64,000 nucleotides of DNA from VRUE01 sp963707965. GTDB taxonomy: Bacteria > Actinomycetota > Thermoleophilia > Solirubrobacterales > 70-9. This document shows positions 7,201 to 16,076 of the stretch, one piece after another. Numbering within the stretch: the first letter of the stretch is position 1; every line of letters starts with the position of its first letter. The stretch is taken from contig CAVPRR010000003.1 in NCBI GenBank assembly GCA_963707965.1, positions 1 to 64,000 on the forward strand, in the 5' to 3' direction. A program made the position numbers and the translations under genes. The notes beneath the pieces were generated by a model. The model did no database searches and had not been told where the DNA came from. It saw nothing but the letters and a program-made list of their open reading frames with translations.

Positions 7201-8085
7201 CTACCGTACTGAGCTGTCGCTTAGTGCTGGATCGGCATGCGCCGTGTCCTTGTCACGCAATTCGGCTCTCGCCATCAGCTCGGCGTGGTCAGCCTTGACG
7301 ACCGTGCGCGCGAACAGGTCGCCGAAACGTTCCGCAACGGTGTCCGCGAAGCGGTTGAGGTCCTGCTCGGCGCCACGCTCGCGGGAGACCGAGGTCGCGC
7401 GGGCCCCCTCGATGCCGCAGGGAACAATCCACTCGAAGGGCTGCAGGTCGTTGTTGACGTTTATCGCGAGGCCGTGGGTCGTGACGCCGCGGCTGACATG
7501 CACGCCGATCGAGCCGATCTTTCGTGCCTCCTTTTTCGCCGACGGGCCTATTTCCGACCGTATAGGTGCATTTCCGTCCCGTCGGTGGGCGGATTGCGCC
7601 GACGGGCCTATTTCCGACCGTATAGGTGCATTTCCGTCCCGTCGGTGGGCGGATGAGCCGGGTGGTTCGCCCGCTGTCCACACGCCCGTCAGCCCCTCGA
7701 TCGTCGTCGCCTCGACGCCGTGATGCGCGAGCGCGGAGATCGCCACCTGCTCCAGCCGCCGCACGTACTCATGCACGTCGTCGCCGTAGGGCCGCAGAGA
7801 GACGATCGGGTAGGCGACCAACTGGCCCGGCCCGTGGTAGGTGACGCGGCCGCCCCGGTCGGTGTCGCGGACCTCGATCCCCTGCATCTCGTACCACTCG
7901 ACTCCCATCGGCAGCTCGGCCGGCGTCGAGCGGCGGCCGCGGGTATAGACAGGTTGGTGCTCGAGCAGCAGCAGGACGTCCGGGAGCTCATCGCGCTGCC
8001 GGGCGGTCTCGAGGCGACGCTGTACCGCTCGAGCCTCCTCGTAGGGAATCAGTCCACATCGGGCTACCAGGATTTCGGCGCTCAC
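7201..8085 (-). CDS. lipB: lipoyl(octanoyl) transferase with an in-frame repeat insertion
   Basis: LipB moves octanoate from acyl carrier protein to lipoyl domains. From GTG 8085 the protein reads SAEILVARCGLIPYEEARAV, then GGRVTYHGPGQLVAYPI (the usual R-G-G-x-x-T-Y-H-G-P-G-Q) and WIVPCGI, with the catalytic cysteine. The catalytic lysine lies in RKIGSIGVHVSRG. Between GVWTAGE and RKIG, where relatives are normally continuous, about 46 extra residues are inserted. They contain two copies of SAHRRDGNAPIRSEIGPSA, encoded by the palindromic repeat at 7537-7654. The insert lies in a surface loop between the active-site elements. ATG starts farther upstream would run into the neighbouring plus-strand gene. 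Confidence 0.9.
   Translation of the reverse strand: MSAEILVARCGLIPYEEARAVQRRLETARQRDELPDVLLLLEHQPVYTRGRRSTPAELPMGVEWYEMQGIEVRDTDRGGRVTYHGPGQLVAYPIVSLRPYGDDVHEYVRRLEQVAISALAHHGVEATTIEGLTGVWTAGEPPGSSAHRRDGNAPIRSEIGPSAQSAHRRDGNAPIRSEIGPSAKKEARKIGSIGVHVSRGVTTHGLAINVNNDLQPFEWIVPCGIEGARATSVSRERGAEQDLNRFADTVAERFGDLFARTVVKADHAELMARAELRDKDTAHADPALSDSSVR
7537..7654. repeat. 58-bp palindromic element in two tandem copies inside lipB
   Basis: Two identical 58-bp copies (7537-7594 and 7597-7654), period 60 bp, keep the lipB frame. Each holds an outer inverted repeat CCGACGGG / CCCGTCGG (7539-7546 and 7578-7585 in copy 1) and an inner CCTAT / ATAGG (7547-7551 and 7562-7566). The element is absent from the usual LipB sequence, so it is an insertion. 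Confidence 0.85.
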
Positions 8086-8146
8086 CCTTGAAATCGTTGC
8101 ATGGCGCAGGTCTATCCTTGACGCCGCCCCCCATGGCCCTGGACTC

Positions 8147-9772
8147 ATGACACGGGACAGTAGGGCTCTCCGACCCGACTGGCTTCCGGCGGTGGCATTG
8201 AGCGCTGCGCTTGCCGCGGCGATGCTCGCCTGGGATCCGCGGGTCGGCGATCTGGCCGCCCAGGTCTTCCGCACCGAGCTGTTTCACCGTGGCGGCCTGG
8301 CGATCTGGAACAGCAGCTGGTACGGCGGCCACTACATCCTCACCTACAGCGTCCTCTTCCCGCCGCTGGCCGCGCTGCTCGGGCCGCAGGTCGTCGGGAT
8401 GCTGGCGGTTGTCTCCTCGTCCTACCTCTTCGACCGGCTCGTGCGCGACCGCTGGGGGGCGGCGGCGCGCTGGGCAACCCTCTGGTTTGCCGCCGGAGTC
8501 GTGACCCTGCTCGCCGACGGGCAGCTCACCTTTGCGCTCGGTGTCGCCTTCGGCCTCGCGGCGCTGCGGTTTCTGCAGGTGGGAAGGCGCGGCCCGGCGC
8601 TGGCCGCCGCCGCGGCCTGCGCCCTGTCCAGCCCGGTCGCCGGCGCTTTCCTGGCGGGCGTCGTGCTGGCCGGCTCGCTGCAGCCTGGCCGCCGCGCCAG
8701 CGTGCCCGCGATCTGGGTGGCATGCCTGCCCCTGGGGTTGATCGTCGCCTCGAACCTCGCCTTCCCGGAATCGGGCCAGTTTCCCTTCGCCCTCTCCGCC
8801 TACCTCGCGATCCCGCTGTGGTGTGGGGGGGCGCTGTTCGTCACCCGGGGGCTGCGCGAGGAGGAGCGGCAGCTGCACCGTGTCCTCGTCGCCTACGTGC
8901 TGGCGGCAACCGTGCTCTGGCTGGTCCCGAACCCGATGGGCGGCAACGCCGCGCGGCTCGGGGCGCTGTTCGGCGGTCCGGTCCTGGCCGCGGTGGTCCT
9001 GGCGCGCCGCCCGGCCCTTGCGGGCCTCTCCGTCCTGGTCCTGGCGGGGACCATGGCCGGCGGCCTCTACTGGCAGCTGACCGCGAGTGTCAACCAGATT
9101 GCCCGCAGCGTCGGCGATCCCTCCACGACCCGGTCCTACTTCGAACCCGCCGCTCACTGGCTTCGCCTGCACGGTGGGCGCGGGGTGCGGGTCGAGGTGC
9201 CGCCCACCGCTAACCACTGGGAGTCCGCTTACATGGCGCCGGACCTCGAGCTTGCGCGGGGCTGGCTGCGACAGCTGGACACGACTCGAGACGACCTCTT
9301 CTACGCCGACGACGCACCGCTGACGGGTCGCTCCTACAGCGCCTGGCTGCACGACAACGCGATCCGCTACGTGGCGCTTCCCGACGTCGGGCTCGACTAC
9401 TCCTCGGCGGGGGAGAGACGGCTGATCGTTCGCGGGCCGCCCTATCTCGCGCTCCGCTGGAGCTCCGCGCACTGGCGCATCTACGAGGTGCGGAACCCCG
9501 CGCCTCTGGTGCAGTCGCTCGGCAGTGGCGCAGCCCGCACTCGCTGGATTGGCCACCAGGGCTTCGCACTGAACGTCACCCATCCCGGCGAGTTCCTCGT
9601 CAGGGTCAGCTTCACGCCGTACTGGTCGATTGCCCGCGGCAGCGGGTGCCTCCTGCGGCGCGGCGACTGGACCCTGGCCCGGGCCAGCCGCACGGGCATC
9701 TTCCGGGTGGCCGTCGACTTCTCGCTGGGGCGGGTGTGGAACGCTGTCACCCGCGCCCGCAAGACCTGCTGA
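8147..9772 (+). CDS. polytopic membrane protein of unknown function
   Basis: This 541-residue protein has about ten hydrophobic segments in residues 10-320 (for example WLPAVALSAALAAAMLAW, LPLGLIVASNL and AGLSVLVLAGTMAGGLYWQL). A soluble C-terminal domain of about 210 residues follows, with VEVPPTANHWESAYMAP and SYSAWLHDNAIRYVALPD. The layout is like the GT-C-fold or 6-pyruvoyl-tetrahydropterin-synthase-related membrane proteins of actinobacteria: membrane part first, then an extracytoplasmic beta domain. I cannot assign a substrate. It starts divergently from lipB and stands alone between lipB and the PDH genes. Confidence 0.8.
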   Translation: MTRDSRALRPDWLPAVALSAALAAAMLAWDPRVGDLAAQVFRTELFHRGGLAIWNSSWYGGHYILTYSVLFPPLAALLGPQVVGMLAVVSSSYLFDRLVRDRWGAAARWATLWFAAGVVTLLADGQLTFALGVAFGLAALRFLQVGRRGPALAAAAACALSSPVAGAFLAGVVLAGSLQPGRRASVPAIWVACLPLGLIVASNLAFPESGQFPFALSAYLAIPLWCGGALFVTRGLREEERQLHRVLVAYVLAATVLWLVPNPMGGNAARLGALFGGPVLAAVVLARRPALAGLSVLVLAGTMAGGLYWQLTASVNQIARSVGDPSTTRSYFEPAAHWLRLHGGRGVRVEVPPTANHWESAYMAPDLELARGWLRQLDTTRDDLFYADDAPLTGRSYSAWLHDNAIRYVALPDVGLDYSSAGERRLIVRGPPYLALRWSSAHWRIYEVRNPAPLVQSLGSGAARTRWIGHQGFALNVTHPGEFLVRVSFTPYWSIARGSGCLLRRGDWTLARASRTGIFRVAVDFSLGRVWNAVTRARKTC

Positions 9773-9877
9773 CCTCGGCCGCCCATCGATTCGCGTTTGC
9801 CGACGGGTCGAAAACGGGAGACATAGACATGGACCCGTTTCGTGCCGCTCGGCGGTGGGACCAGCCCGTCCGGGCGC

Positions 9878-11191
9878 CTACAGGGCCAGCGAGAGCGGCT
9901 CCTCCAGAAGGGAGCGGATGCGCGCGAGGAACTCGGCGGCGGGGGCGCCGTAGAGGATGCGGTGATCGCAGGCCAGGTTCACCGACATCATGTGACTTGA
10001 CGTCAGCTCGCCGTCGCGCACGACGGGGCGCTCTCTGATCGCGCCGACCGCGAGGAGCGCCGCCTGCGGTGGGTTGATCACCGCGGAGAAGCTGTCGATT
10101 CCATACATCCCCAGGTTGGAGACCGTGAAGGTGGCCCCCGAGAGCTCCGGAGGTGTGATCTGGCCGTCGCGGACGCGCTGCGCAAGGGCGCGCGAGTCTG
10201 ACGCGATCTGCCGCAGGCCCTTGCGATCCGCGTCGAACACGGTGGGGACGATGAGGGCGTCGGGGGTGGCCACCGCGACCCCGACGTTGACCCGCGAGTG
10301 GAGCTCGAAGCGGCCGTCTCGGTAGGCGCCGTTCGCGCGTGGGTACTCGCGCAGGGCCAGCGCGCACGCCTTGACCACCATGTCGTTGAAGGACGGGACG
10401 ACCTCGCCCTCGCGGGCCGCGGCCTTCAGCCGCCCCCGCGCCTCGACCGCCCTGCCCATGTCGACCTCGGCCTGCAGGTAGAAGTGCGGTGCGGTCGCCT
10501 TCGACTCCGCCATGCGCCTCGCGATCGTCGCCTGCAGCTTCGAGAGCTCCTCGTAGGTCACTTGCCCCTTGGCGGTCTCCGGGCTGGGTGGGGCCGCCGG
10601 GCTGGGTGGGGCTAGCGGGCTGGGTGGGGCCGCCGGGCTGGGTGGGGCCTCCACCGCCAGCGGAGCGGCCGCCGGAGCCGTCCCGGCCTTCTCCACGTCC
10701 GCCTTCACGATCCGGCCCCCCGGTCCCGACCCCTTCAGATGCCCGAGATCTAGTCCCTTCTCCCTGGCAAGCCGGCGGGCGAGCGGCGAGGCTTTCGGCC
10801 GTTGCCCGCCGCCCCTGTCCATTGGCTCGGCCTGAGCCGAACCGGTGCCCGGTGCCTCAGCGAGCTCAGCCGTCTTCTGCGCGGCAGCACCCACGGTCGC
10901 AGGCTCGGCGCCGGGGGTCGCAGGTTTGGTCGCCGTGCCGTCGCGAGCGGGACCGTCGCCCTCGCCGACCCGCGCGATCGGCGCTCCGATCGGGACGGTC
11001 TCGCCCTCCTGCGCGACTATCTCGGTCAGCGTTCCGGCAAGGTCGCTTTCGTAGGCCATGTTCGCCTTGTCGGTCTCGATTTCGACCAGCTCGTCGCCCA
11101 GCGCGATCTCGTCCCCCACCTGCTTCAGCCACTGCAGGATCGTCCCCTCCTCCATGGAGTCCGACAGCCGCGGCATGACGACGTCAGGCAT
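9878..11191 (-). CDS. pdhC: dihydrolipoamide acetyltransferase, E2 of pyruvate dehydrogenase
   Basis: The 437-residue E2 holds a lipoyl domain (residues 1-75, lipoylated lysine in EIETDKANMAYESDL) and a linker rich in Ala/Pro. A peripheral-subunit-binding domain follows (KASPLARRLAREKGLDL, about 135-170), then a second Pro-rich linker with repeated APPSP units and a C-terminal catalytic domain (about 215-437). The catalytic His is in ACDHRILYGAPAAEFL. The usual D of the D-H-R-x-x-x-D-G motif is replaced by Tyr, as seen in plastid-type E2s. The second linker is encoded by about four 18-bp tandem units near 10575-10650. It lies 27 bp after pdhB in one operon with pdhA. Confidence 0.93.
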   Translation of the reverse strand: MPDVVMPRLSDSMEEGTILQWLKQVGDEIALGDELVEIETDKANMAYESDLAGTLTEIVAQEGETVPIGAPIARVGEGDGPARDGTATKPATPGAEPATVGAAAQKTAELAEAPGTGSAQAEPMDRGGGQRPKASPLARRLAREKGLDLGHLKGSGPGGRIVKADVEKAGTAPAAAPLAVEAPPSPAAPPSPLAPPSPAAPPSPETAKGQVTYEELSKLQATIARRMAESKATAPHFYLQAEVDMGRAVEARGRLKAAAREGEVVPSFNDMVVKACALALREYPRANGAYRDGRFELHSRVNVGVAVATPDALIVPTVFDADRKGLRQIASDSRALAQRVRDGQITPPELSGATFTVSNLGMYGIDSFSAVINPPQAALLAVGAIRERPVVRDGELTSSHMMSVNLACDHRILYGAPAAEFLARIRSLLEEPLSLAL

Positions 11192-11218
11192 TGGCCACCA
11201 GCCTCGCGCAGGTCCGCA

Positions 11219-12208
11219 TCAGGTCGCCCCCTCCAGCGCGGCGAGCGCGGCCTTCACCACGTGCTCGGTGTGCGGGATCGCCGCCTGCTCCAGCCGTTTC
11301 GAGTACGGCATGTGCACGTCGGCGCCGGTGACCCGCTGGACGGGCGCATCAAGATGATCGAAGGCCTGCTCGGTGATCAGGGTCGACAGGTTGGCCCCGA
11401 CGCCGCCATGCGGCCAGCCCTCCTCGACGATCACCGCCCGGTTGGTCTTGCGCACCGACTCGAGGATCGTGTCGAGGTCGAGCGGCCGCAGGGTGCGCGG
11501 GTCGATCACCTCGGCCTCGACCCCGTGTTCGTGCGCGAGGGCGCGGGCCGCATCCTCGGCCACGTGCGCCATCTTGAGGATGCCGATGATCGTCACATCG
11601 CCTCCCTCGCGGCGCACCGCAGCCTCCCCGAAGCGCAGCGTCTCGTCGACCTCGCCGTCGACCTCTCCGCGGCGGCCGTAGAGGCTCTCGTGCTCGATGA
11701 AGATCACCGGGTTGTCGTCGCGGATTGCGGTCTTCAGCAGCGCCTTGCCGTCGCGCGGCGTGGAGGGGCAGGCAACCAGCAATCCCGGGACCTGCAGGTA
11801 GAGGGCCTCGAAGCTGTGTGAGTGGGTGGGGCCGAGCTGGTGGCCGCCGCCCCCCGGCATGCGGATCACCATCGGCACCCGCGCCTGTCCGTTGAACATG
11901 TATGGGATCGCGGCCGCGTGGTTGACGATCTGATCCAGGGCCAGAAGCGAGAAGTTGACGGTCATCAGCTCGATGACGGGCCGCAGGCCCGCCATCGCCG
12001 CCCCGACGCCGGCGCCGACGATCGTGTTCTCCGAGATCGGCGTGTCGCGAACCCGCCGCTCGCCGAACTCCTCGAGCAGCCCTTCGGTCACCTTGAACGC
12101 ACCCTGGAAGACGCCGACGTCCTCGCCCATCACGAACACCGACTCGTCGCGGCGCATCTCCTCCGCCATCGCGTCGCGCAGCGCCTCCCGCATGCGTACG
12201 GCGGCCAT
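11219..12208 (-). CDS. pdhB: pyruvate dehydrogenase E1 component, beta subunit
   Basis: The 329-residue protein begins MAAVRMREALRDAMAEEM and carries VFVMGEDVGVFQGAFKVTEG, the usual E1-beta opener with its thiamine-proximal Glu. It also has TPISENTIVGAGVGAAMAGL and HSHSFEALYLQVPGLLVACP. The C-terminal transketolase domain includes VIVEEGWPHGGVGANL. It pairs with the alpha subunit encoded just upstream; the pdhA stop and pdhB start overlap (TGATG), so the two are translationally coupled. The complex converts pyruvate to acetyl-CoA with E2 (9878) and E3 (14090). Confidence 0.95.
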   Translation of the reverse strand: MAAVRMREALRDAMAEEMRRDESVFVMGEDVGVFQGAFKVTEGLLEEFGERRVRDTPISENTIVGAGVGAAMAGLRPVIELMTVNFSLLALDQIVNHAAAIPYMFNGQARVPMVIRMPGGGGHQLGPTHSHSFEALYLQVPGLLVACPSTPRDGKALLKTAIRDDNPVIFIEHESLYGRRGEVDGEVDETLRFGEAAVRREGGDVTIIGILKMAHVAEDAARALAHEHGVEAEVIDPRTLRPLDLDTILESVRKTNRAVIVEEGWPHGGVGANLSTLITEQAFDHLDAPVQRVTGADVHMPYSKRLEQAAIPHTEHVVKAALAALEGAT

Positions 12209-13485
12209 CAGTCCTCGACCTCCCGCGCCACCTCAGGCGCAGCATCCTCCTGAGCGTCGCCGGTCTGCGCCCGGTCGGCATCAGGCGCAGCATCCTCCTC
12301 AGCGTTGCCGGTCTGCGCCCGGTCGGCATCAGGCCCATCCGGGTCGGATCGCGGTGCGGACTGGCTGGAGCGCGGCGCAACCGGCTGGCCGCCGTATGCG
12401 GCGCCCGCCTCGGCCAGCTCCCGTGCTGCCTTGGGCATCGCCTCCTCGCGCTCGCCCCGGTGGGGCTCAGGGCTGCGCTCGTCCACGGCGTACCAACCCG
12501 CGGCGGTGTCGAGCACGTAGAGGTTCTCGTAGAGAGAATCGAGCGGCGGCTCAGGCGAAGCGTCAGCGAACTCCACCGCCTCCTTCACCTTCTGCTCGGC
12601 GTGATCGCGAATCTCCCGGACCTCGCGCTCGCCCAGCACATCGGCCTCGACACACCGCTTCGCAAAGGTCTCGATCGGGTCTTTCTCGCGCCACTCCTCG
12701 ACCTCCTCGCGGTTCCGGTAGACCTCCGGATCGGCGGCCGAATGGCCCCGGTAGCGATAGGTGAAGGCCTCGAGCAGCGTCGGGCGGGCCTCCTCGCGGG
12801 CGAGGCGGATCCCCTCGCCGACGCTCTCCCGGATCGCCATCACGTCCATGCCGTCGACCCGCGTGCCCTCGATGCCGTAGCCCTTCGCCTTCTTGGAGAG
12901 GTCCGTCTGGGCGGAGTGGCGCTCGATCGACGTCCCCATCCCGTAGAGGTTGTTCTCGACCAGGAAGAGGACCGGCAGCTTCCAGAGCGCCGCGAGGTTC
13001 ATCGTCTCGCCGAAGTTGCCGGCGTTCGAGGCCCCGTCCCCGAACATGCAGACGGTGACCGTGTCTTCGCTTCTGTACTCGGAGGCAAGCGCCAGGCCCG
13101 CGGCGATCGGCAGGTTGCCGCCGACGATGCCGTAGCCGCCCATGAAGCGGTGCTCACTGTCGAAGATGTGCATCGACCCGCCGCGCCCCCCGCTGCACCC
13201 GTCGACCCGGCCGAACAGCTCCGCCATCACGCGCTTGGGGTCGGTGCCGCGGGCGATCGCGTGGCCGTGCGTGCGGTAGGTGCCGATCAGGTAGTCCTCG
13301 TCGCGCATCACCGAGGCGGTACCGACGATCGTCGCCTCCTCGCCGATGGCGAGGTGCAGGAACCCGCCGGCCTTGGCGCGCTGGTACTGCCGTCCCGCCT
13401 CCTCCTCGAAGCGGCGGATCAGGGTCATCTGCGCGAGCAGCTGGTAGCAGGTTGCGGCGTCTGGCAGATCTGCCATCGAGGCCAC
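12208..13485 (-). CDS. pdhA: pyruvate dehydrogenase E1 component, alpha subunit, with repeat tail
   Basis: Thiamine-diphosphate subunit of PDH. The TPP motif is clear: CMFGDGASNAGNFGETMNLA to VLFLVENN. The phosphorylation-loop region reads TYRYRGHSAADPEVYRNREE. The first 330 residues match the family. The last 95 or so (from about ERSPEPHRGEREEAM) are an extra acidic, low-complexity tail containing a 16-residue repeat, DADRAQTGNAEEDAAP. It comes from a 48-bp tandem duplication at 12233-12328. The tail does not look catalytic and may have arisen by duplication near the stop codon. First gene of pdhA-pdhB-pdhC. Confidence 0.95.
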   Translation of the reverse strand: MASMADLPDAATCYQLLAQMTLIRRFEEEAGRQYQRAKAGGFLHLAIGEEATIVGTASVMRDEDYLIGTYRTHGHAIARGTDPKRVMAELFGRVDGCSGGRGGSMHIFDSEHRFMGGYGIVGGNLPIAAGLALASEYRSEDTVTVCMFGDGASNAGNFGETMNLAALWKLPVLFLVENNLYGMGTSIERHSAQTDLSKKAKGYGIEGTRVDGMDVMAIRESVGEGIRLAREEARPTLLEAFTYRYRGHSAADPEVYRNREEVEEWREKDPIETFAKRCVEADVLGEREVREIRDHAEQKVKEAVEFADASPEPPLDSLYENLYVLDTAAGWYAVDERSPEPHRGEREEAMPKAARELAEAGAAYGGQPVAPRSSQSAPRSDPDGPDADRAQTGNAEEDAAPDADRAQTGDAQEDAAPEVAREVED

Positions 13486-13486
13486 C

Positions 13487-14071
13487 TTAGCTAGCTGCCG
13501 CGAGCGCCTCTTCGAGCCTGTCGTCGCCCCAGAACACCTCGTCGCCGACGAGCAGCGAGGGGACGCCGGTCACACCCTGCTCGGCGGCCAGGTCGGTGGT
13601 CTCGCGCAGGGCGCTCTTGACTCCGTCCGTTTCGACCGCCCTGAGCACCGCGCGAGGGTGCAGCTCGCAGGCCGCGGCGGCGATCAGGACGTTGTCGGGA
13701 TCGCTGAGGTCGCGCCCCGCTGCAAAGGCCTGGCGGAAGGCCGCAAGGGCGAAGGAGACCGTACGCCCGGTCTGCTTGGCGAAGGTCGCTGCGCGCATCG
13801 CAAACAGCATGTTGCCCGGCCAGGGATCGGGCCAGGCAGGCGCTGGCAGCCCGTAGGCCGACGCGCGCCGCTCGATCTCGGCGATCCCCGCCTCGCGCTC
13901 AGGCCCGTTTCCCCACGAGTCGCGCCCGAGGCGCTTGAACAGGGCGCCCAGCAGCACCGGCTGCCACTCCGGCTGCTCCAAGCCGGCTTCCGAGAACAGC
14001 CCGCTGATCCGCTCCGCCGTCAGGTAGGCGTAGGGCGAACCGAGGTCGAAATAGAAGATGGCTCGGCTCAT
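13487..14071 (-). CDS. DsbA-family / 2-hydroxychromene-2-carboxylate isomerase-like protein
   Basis: This 194-residue protein has the DsbA-like thioredoxin fold of the HCCA isomerase group: it begins MSRAIFYFDLGSPYAYLTAE, with SPYA where DsbA has its C-x-x-C. The helical insert contains WPGNMLFAMRAATFAKQTGR, and the end has GVTGVPSLLVGDEVFWGDDR, with the cis-proline loop GVP. No redox cysteine pair is present, so a glutathione-type isomerase or unknown role is more likely than disulfide exchange. It lies between lpdA and pdhA on the same strand, 2 bp from pdhA by coordinates, and may be cotranscribed. Confidence 0.85.
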   Translation of the reverse strand: MSRAIFYFDLGSPYAYLTAERISGLFSEAGLEQPEWQPVLLGALFKRLGRDSWGNGPEREAGIAEIERRASAYGLPAPAWPDPWPGNMLFAMRAATFAKQTGRTVSFALAAFRQAFAAGRDLSDPDNVLIAAAACELHPRAVLRAVETDGVKSALRETTDLAAEQGVTGVPSLLVGDEVFWGDDRLEEALAAAS

Positions 14072-14089
14072 CCGTGCCGCGCCGACCCG

Positions 14090-15457
14090 CTACGCGTGGG
14101 TCGCCCAGCCGTCCACGGCGCGGGCGGCTTCGAAGATCGCCTCGGAGATCGTCGGGTGGGGATGGACGATCCGGGCCAGCTCCTGGTAGCCGCCCTCCAG
14201 CTCCATCGTCGCGACCAGCTCGGCGATCATGTCGCAGGCGCGGTTGCCGGCCACGTGAGCGCCCAGGATCTCGCCGTATTGCGAGTCGACCACGAGCTTG
14301 ACCAGGCCGTCTTTATCGTCGTACACGGTTGCCGCGCCGACCCCGCCGAGCTTCAGCTTTCCCACCTTGACGTCGTGGCCGGCCTCCTTGGCGGCTGCCT
14401 CGGTCAGCCCGACGCTCGCTACCTGCGGCTGGCAGAAGGTGGCCCCCGGAACGAGGTTCTGGTCGACCGGGTGGGTGGTTGCGCCGGCCGCACGCTCGAC
14501 CGCGACGACCCCCTCCTCGGAGGCCTTGTGGGCAAGCGCCTTGGCGTTGACCAGGTCGCCGATCGCGTAGACCTTCGGGTTCGAGGTGAGCCCGAACTCG
14601 TCGACCCTGACTTTGCCGTTCGCCTCCAGCTCGATGCCTGCCTCGCCCAGCCCCAGGCCCTCGACGTCCGGCGCGCGCCCGCCGGCGATGCACAGGTAGT
14701 CGACCTCGGCGGAGCTGTCGCCGTAGCTGAGCTTCACCGAGTCCGCGCCCGCCTCCACGTTCTCCACCGGCGTCCCGGTGGAGACGGTGATGTTCTGCTT
14801 CTTGAAGGCTCGGTCCACGACACGAACGATGTCCCTGTCCTCGGCGGGGAGGATCTGATCGAGCATCTCGATCAGCAGCACCTCGGTCCCGAAGCGCCCA
14901 TAGGCGGAGGCGATCTCGCAGCCAGAGGCCCCGGCCCCGACCACGGCAATCTTCCTCGGTTGCTCGGGGAGCGACCAGGCGCCCCACGTGTCGATGACGT
15001 GCCCACCGAACTCGATCCCGGGGATCGGCAGCGCCACAGAACCCGTGGCGAGCACCACCGTGCCGGCCTCATGGGTCTCGTCGCCGACCTTGACGTTCCC
15101 CTCGGCGGTGAGCGAGCCATCGCCCTCGATCCTCGTCACCTTGTTTTTGTCCCAGAGCATCTTGACCCCGCTCGAGAGGGACTCCGAGACGGCGGCCCGG
15201 CGCTTGCCCAGCGCCTTCCAGTCGATCGAGACGCCCTTGGCGGTCACACCCAGCTCGGCGCTGTTGCGGGCCTGGTCGTAGAGCTCGGCGGTGTGGAGGA
15301 CCGTCTTGGCCGGGATGCAGGCGTAGTTGAGGCAGCGCCCGCCGGGTTTGTCGCGCTCCACGACCGCGGTCTTCTTTCCCAGCTGGGCCGAGCGGATCGC
15401 GGCCACGTAGCCGCCCGGGCCCCCGCCAATGACGATCACGTCATACGAATCGGCCAT
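14090..15457 (-). CDS. lpdA: dihydrolipoyl dehydrogenase (E3)
   Basis: Flavoprotein that reoxidises dihydrolipoamide for PDH. It starts at ATG 15457 (MADSYDVIVIGGGPGGYVAA), an FAD-binding G-x-G-x-x-G. The redox disulfide lies in GGRCLNYACIPAKT (C-x4-C). A second dinucleotide motif is KIAVVGAGASGCEIASAYGR, and the catalytic His-Glu pair is in IVHPHPTISEAIFEAAR near the C-terminus. The length of about 455 residues is normal. The first gene of the lpdA to pdhC series on this strand, it supplies E3 for the E1/E2 genes downstream. Confidence 0.95.
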   Translation of the reverse strand: MADSYDVIVIGGGPGGYVAAIRSAQLGKKTAVVERDKPGGRCLNYACIPAKTVLHTAELYDQARNSAELGVTAKGVSIDWKALGKRRAAVSESLSSGVKMLWDKNKVTRIEGDGSLTAEGNVKVGDETHEAGTVVLATGSVALPIPGIEFGGHVIDTWGAWSLPEQPRKIAVVGAGASGCEIASAYGRFGTEVLLIEMLDQILPAEDRDIVRVVDRAFKKQNITVSTGTPVENVEAGADSVKLSYGDSSAEVDYLCIAGGRAPDVEGLGLGEAGIELEANGKVRVDEFGLTSNPKVYAIGDLVNAKALAHKASEEGVVAVERAAGATTHPVDQNLVPGATFCQPQVASVGLTEAAAKEAGHDVKVGKLKLGGVGAATVYDDKDGLVKLVVDSQYGEILGAHVAGNRACDMIAELVATMELEGGYQELARIVHPHPTISEAIFEAARAVDGWATHA

Positions 15458-15564
15458 CGGGCTGAGCCTATAGAAGGGCGGGAGTGGGCGGTTCTTCCGG
15501 AACTGTGTGGCCGCCCGGCCGCCGCCAGGTGTGGCCGCGGGAGTGCCAAGGTGGAACGGGCCGT

Positions 15565-16062
15565 CTACTTGCGGCTCGGCATTTGGATGCGCGCCATCGC
15601 CTTCACCATGAAGTAGAAGAAGGTGCCGGAGACGGCGAGCAGCCCGAGTGTGGCGGCAAACTGAGCGACGGTTGCGGCCTGCGCGGCGAGGCCGAAGACG
15701 GCGCTGAGGATGAGAAGCACGAGCAGCAGCTGAAAGCCCAGCACGGCCCAGTAGCGGGCGCGCCACATGCCCCAGGCCATGACCCCCATCAGCAGGGTGG
15801 GCGCCAGCACCTGCGCCAATTTGGGTTTCTCGCCGTCGACAGCGAGCCCGACCAGGTAGCCGGCGACGATCGAGACCGCAATCAGCGCCGCGACCACCGC
15901 GCCGATCGTCACCACCAGGGGCCGCTCTCCTTCGGCCAGCGGCGTCAGACCTTCCCGAACCTCTCGGTTTCGCTGCTCGGCCCTCGCGTAGCCGCGTTCC
16001 ATGCGTTCGCGTGGCGTCGGCCCGCCCTCGCGTTGCTTGCGCTTCTGCCTCGCCTCAGCCAC
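15565..16062 (-). CDS. small four-helix membrane protein, unknown function
   Basis: The 165-residue protein has a basic N-terminal region of about 45 residues (MAEARQKRKQREGGPTPRER). Four predicted membrane helices follow: VVTIGAVVAALIAVSIVAGY, VLAPTLLMGVMAWGMW, AVLGFQLLLVLLILSAVFGL and FAATLGLLAVSGTFFYFMV. It ends in a short basic tail. The gene sits between thiE and lpdA on the same strand with short spacing (14 bp to thiE). No motif suggests a function. The family is common in this kind of actinobacterium by impression only. Confidence 0.75.
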   Translation of the reverse strand: MAEARQKRKQREGGPTPRERMERGYARAEQRNREVREGLTPLAEGERPLVVTIGAVVAALIAVSIVAGYLVGLAVDGEKPKLAQVLAPTLLMGVMAWGMWRARYWAVLGFQLLLVLLILSAVFGLAAQAATVAQFAATLGLLAVSGTFFYFMVKAMARIQMPSRK

Positions 16063-16076
16063 CGGGGTCGCGCCTC

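Noticed and set aside
7988..9583. 531-codon minus-strand frame over the membrane protein gene
   Set aside because: Composition is typical of antisense reading (R, G, A, H rich, no motif), while the plus-strand frame has clear membrane helices.
9773..9877. Terminator between the membrane protein gene and pdhC
   Set aside because: No convincing hairpin followed by a T-run was found in this gap.
13658..15616. 652-codon plus-strand frame over lpdA and the DsbA-like gene
   Set aside because: It is the antisense shadow of two well-recognised minus-strand genes.
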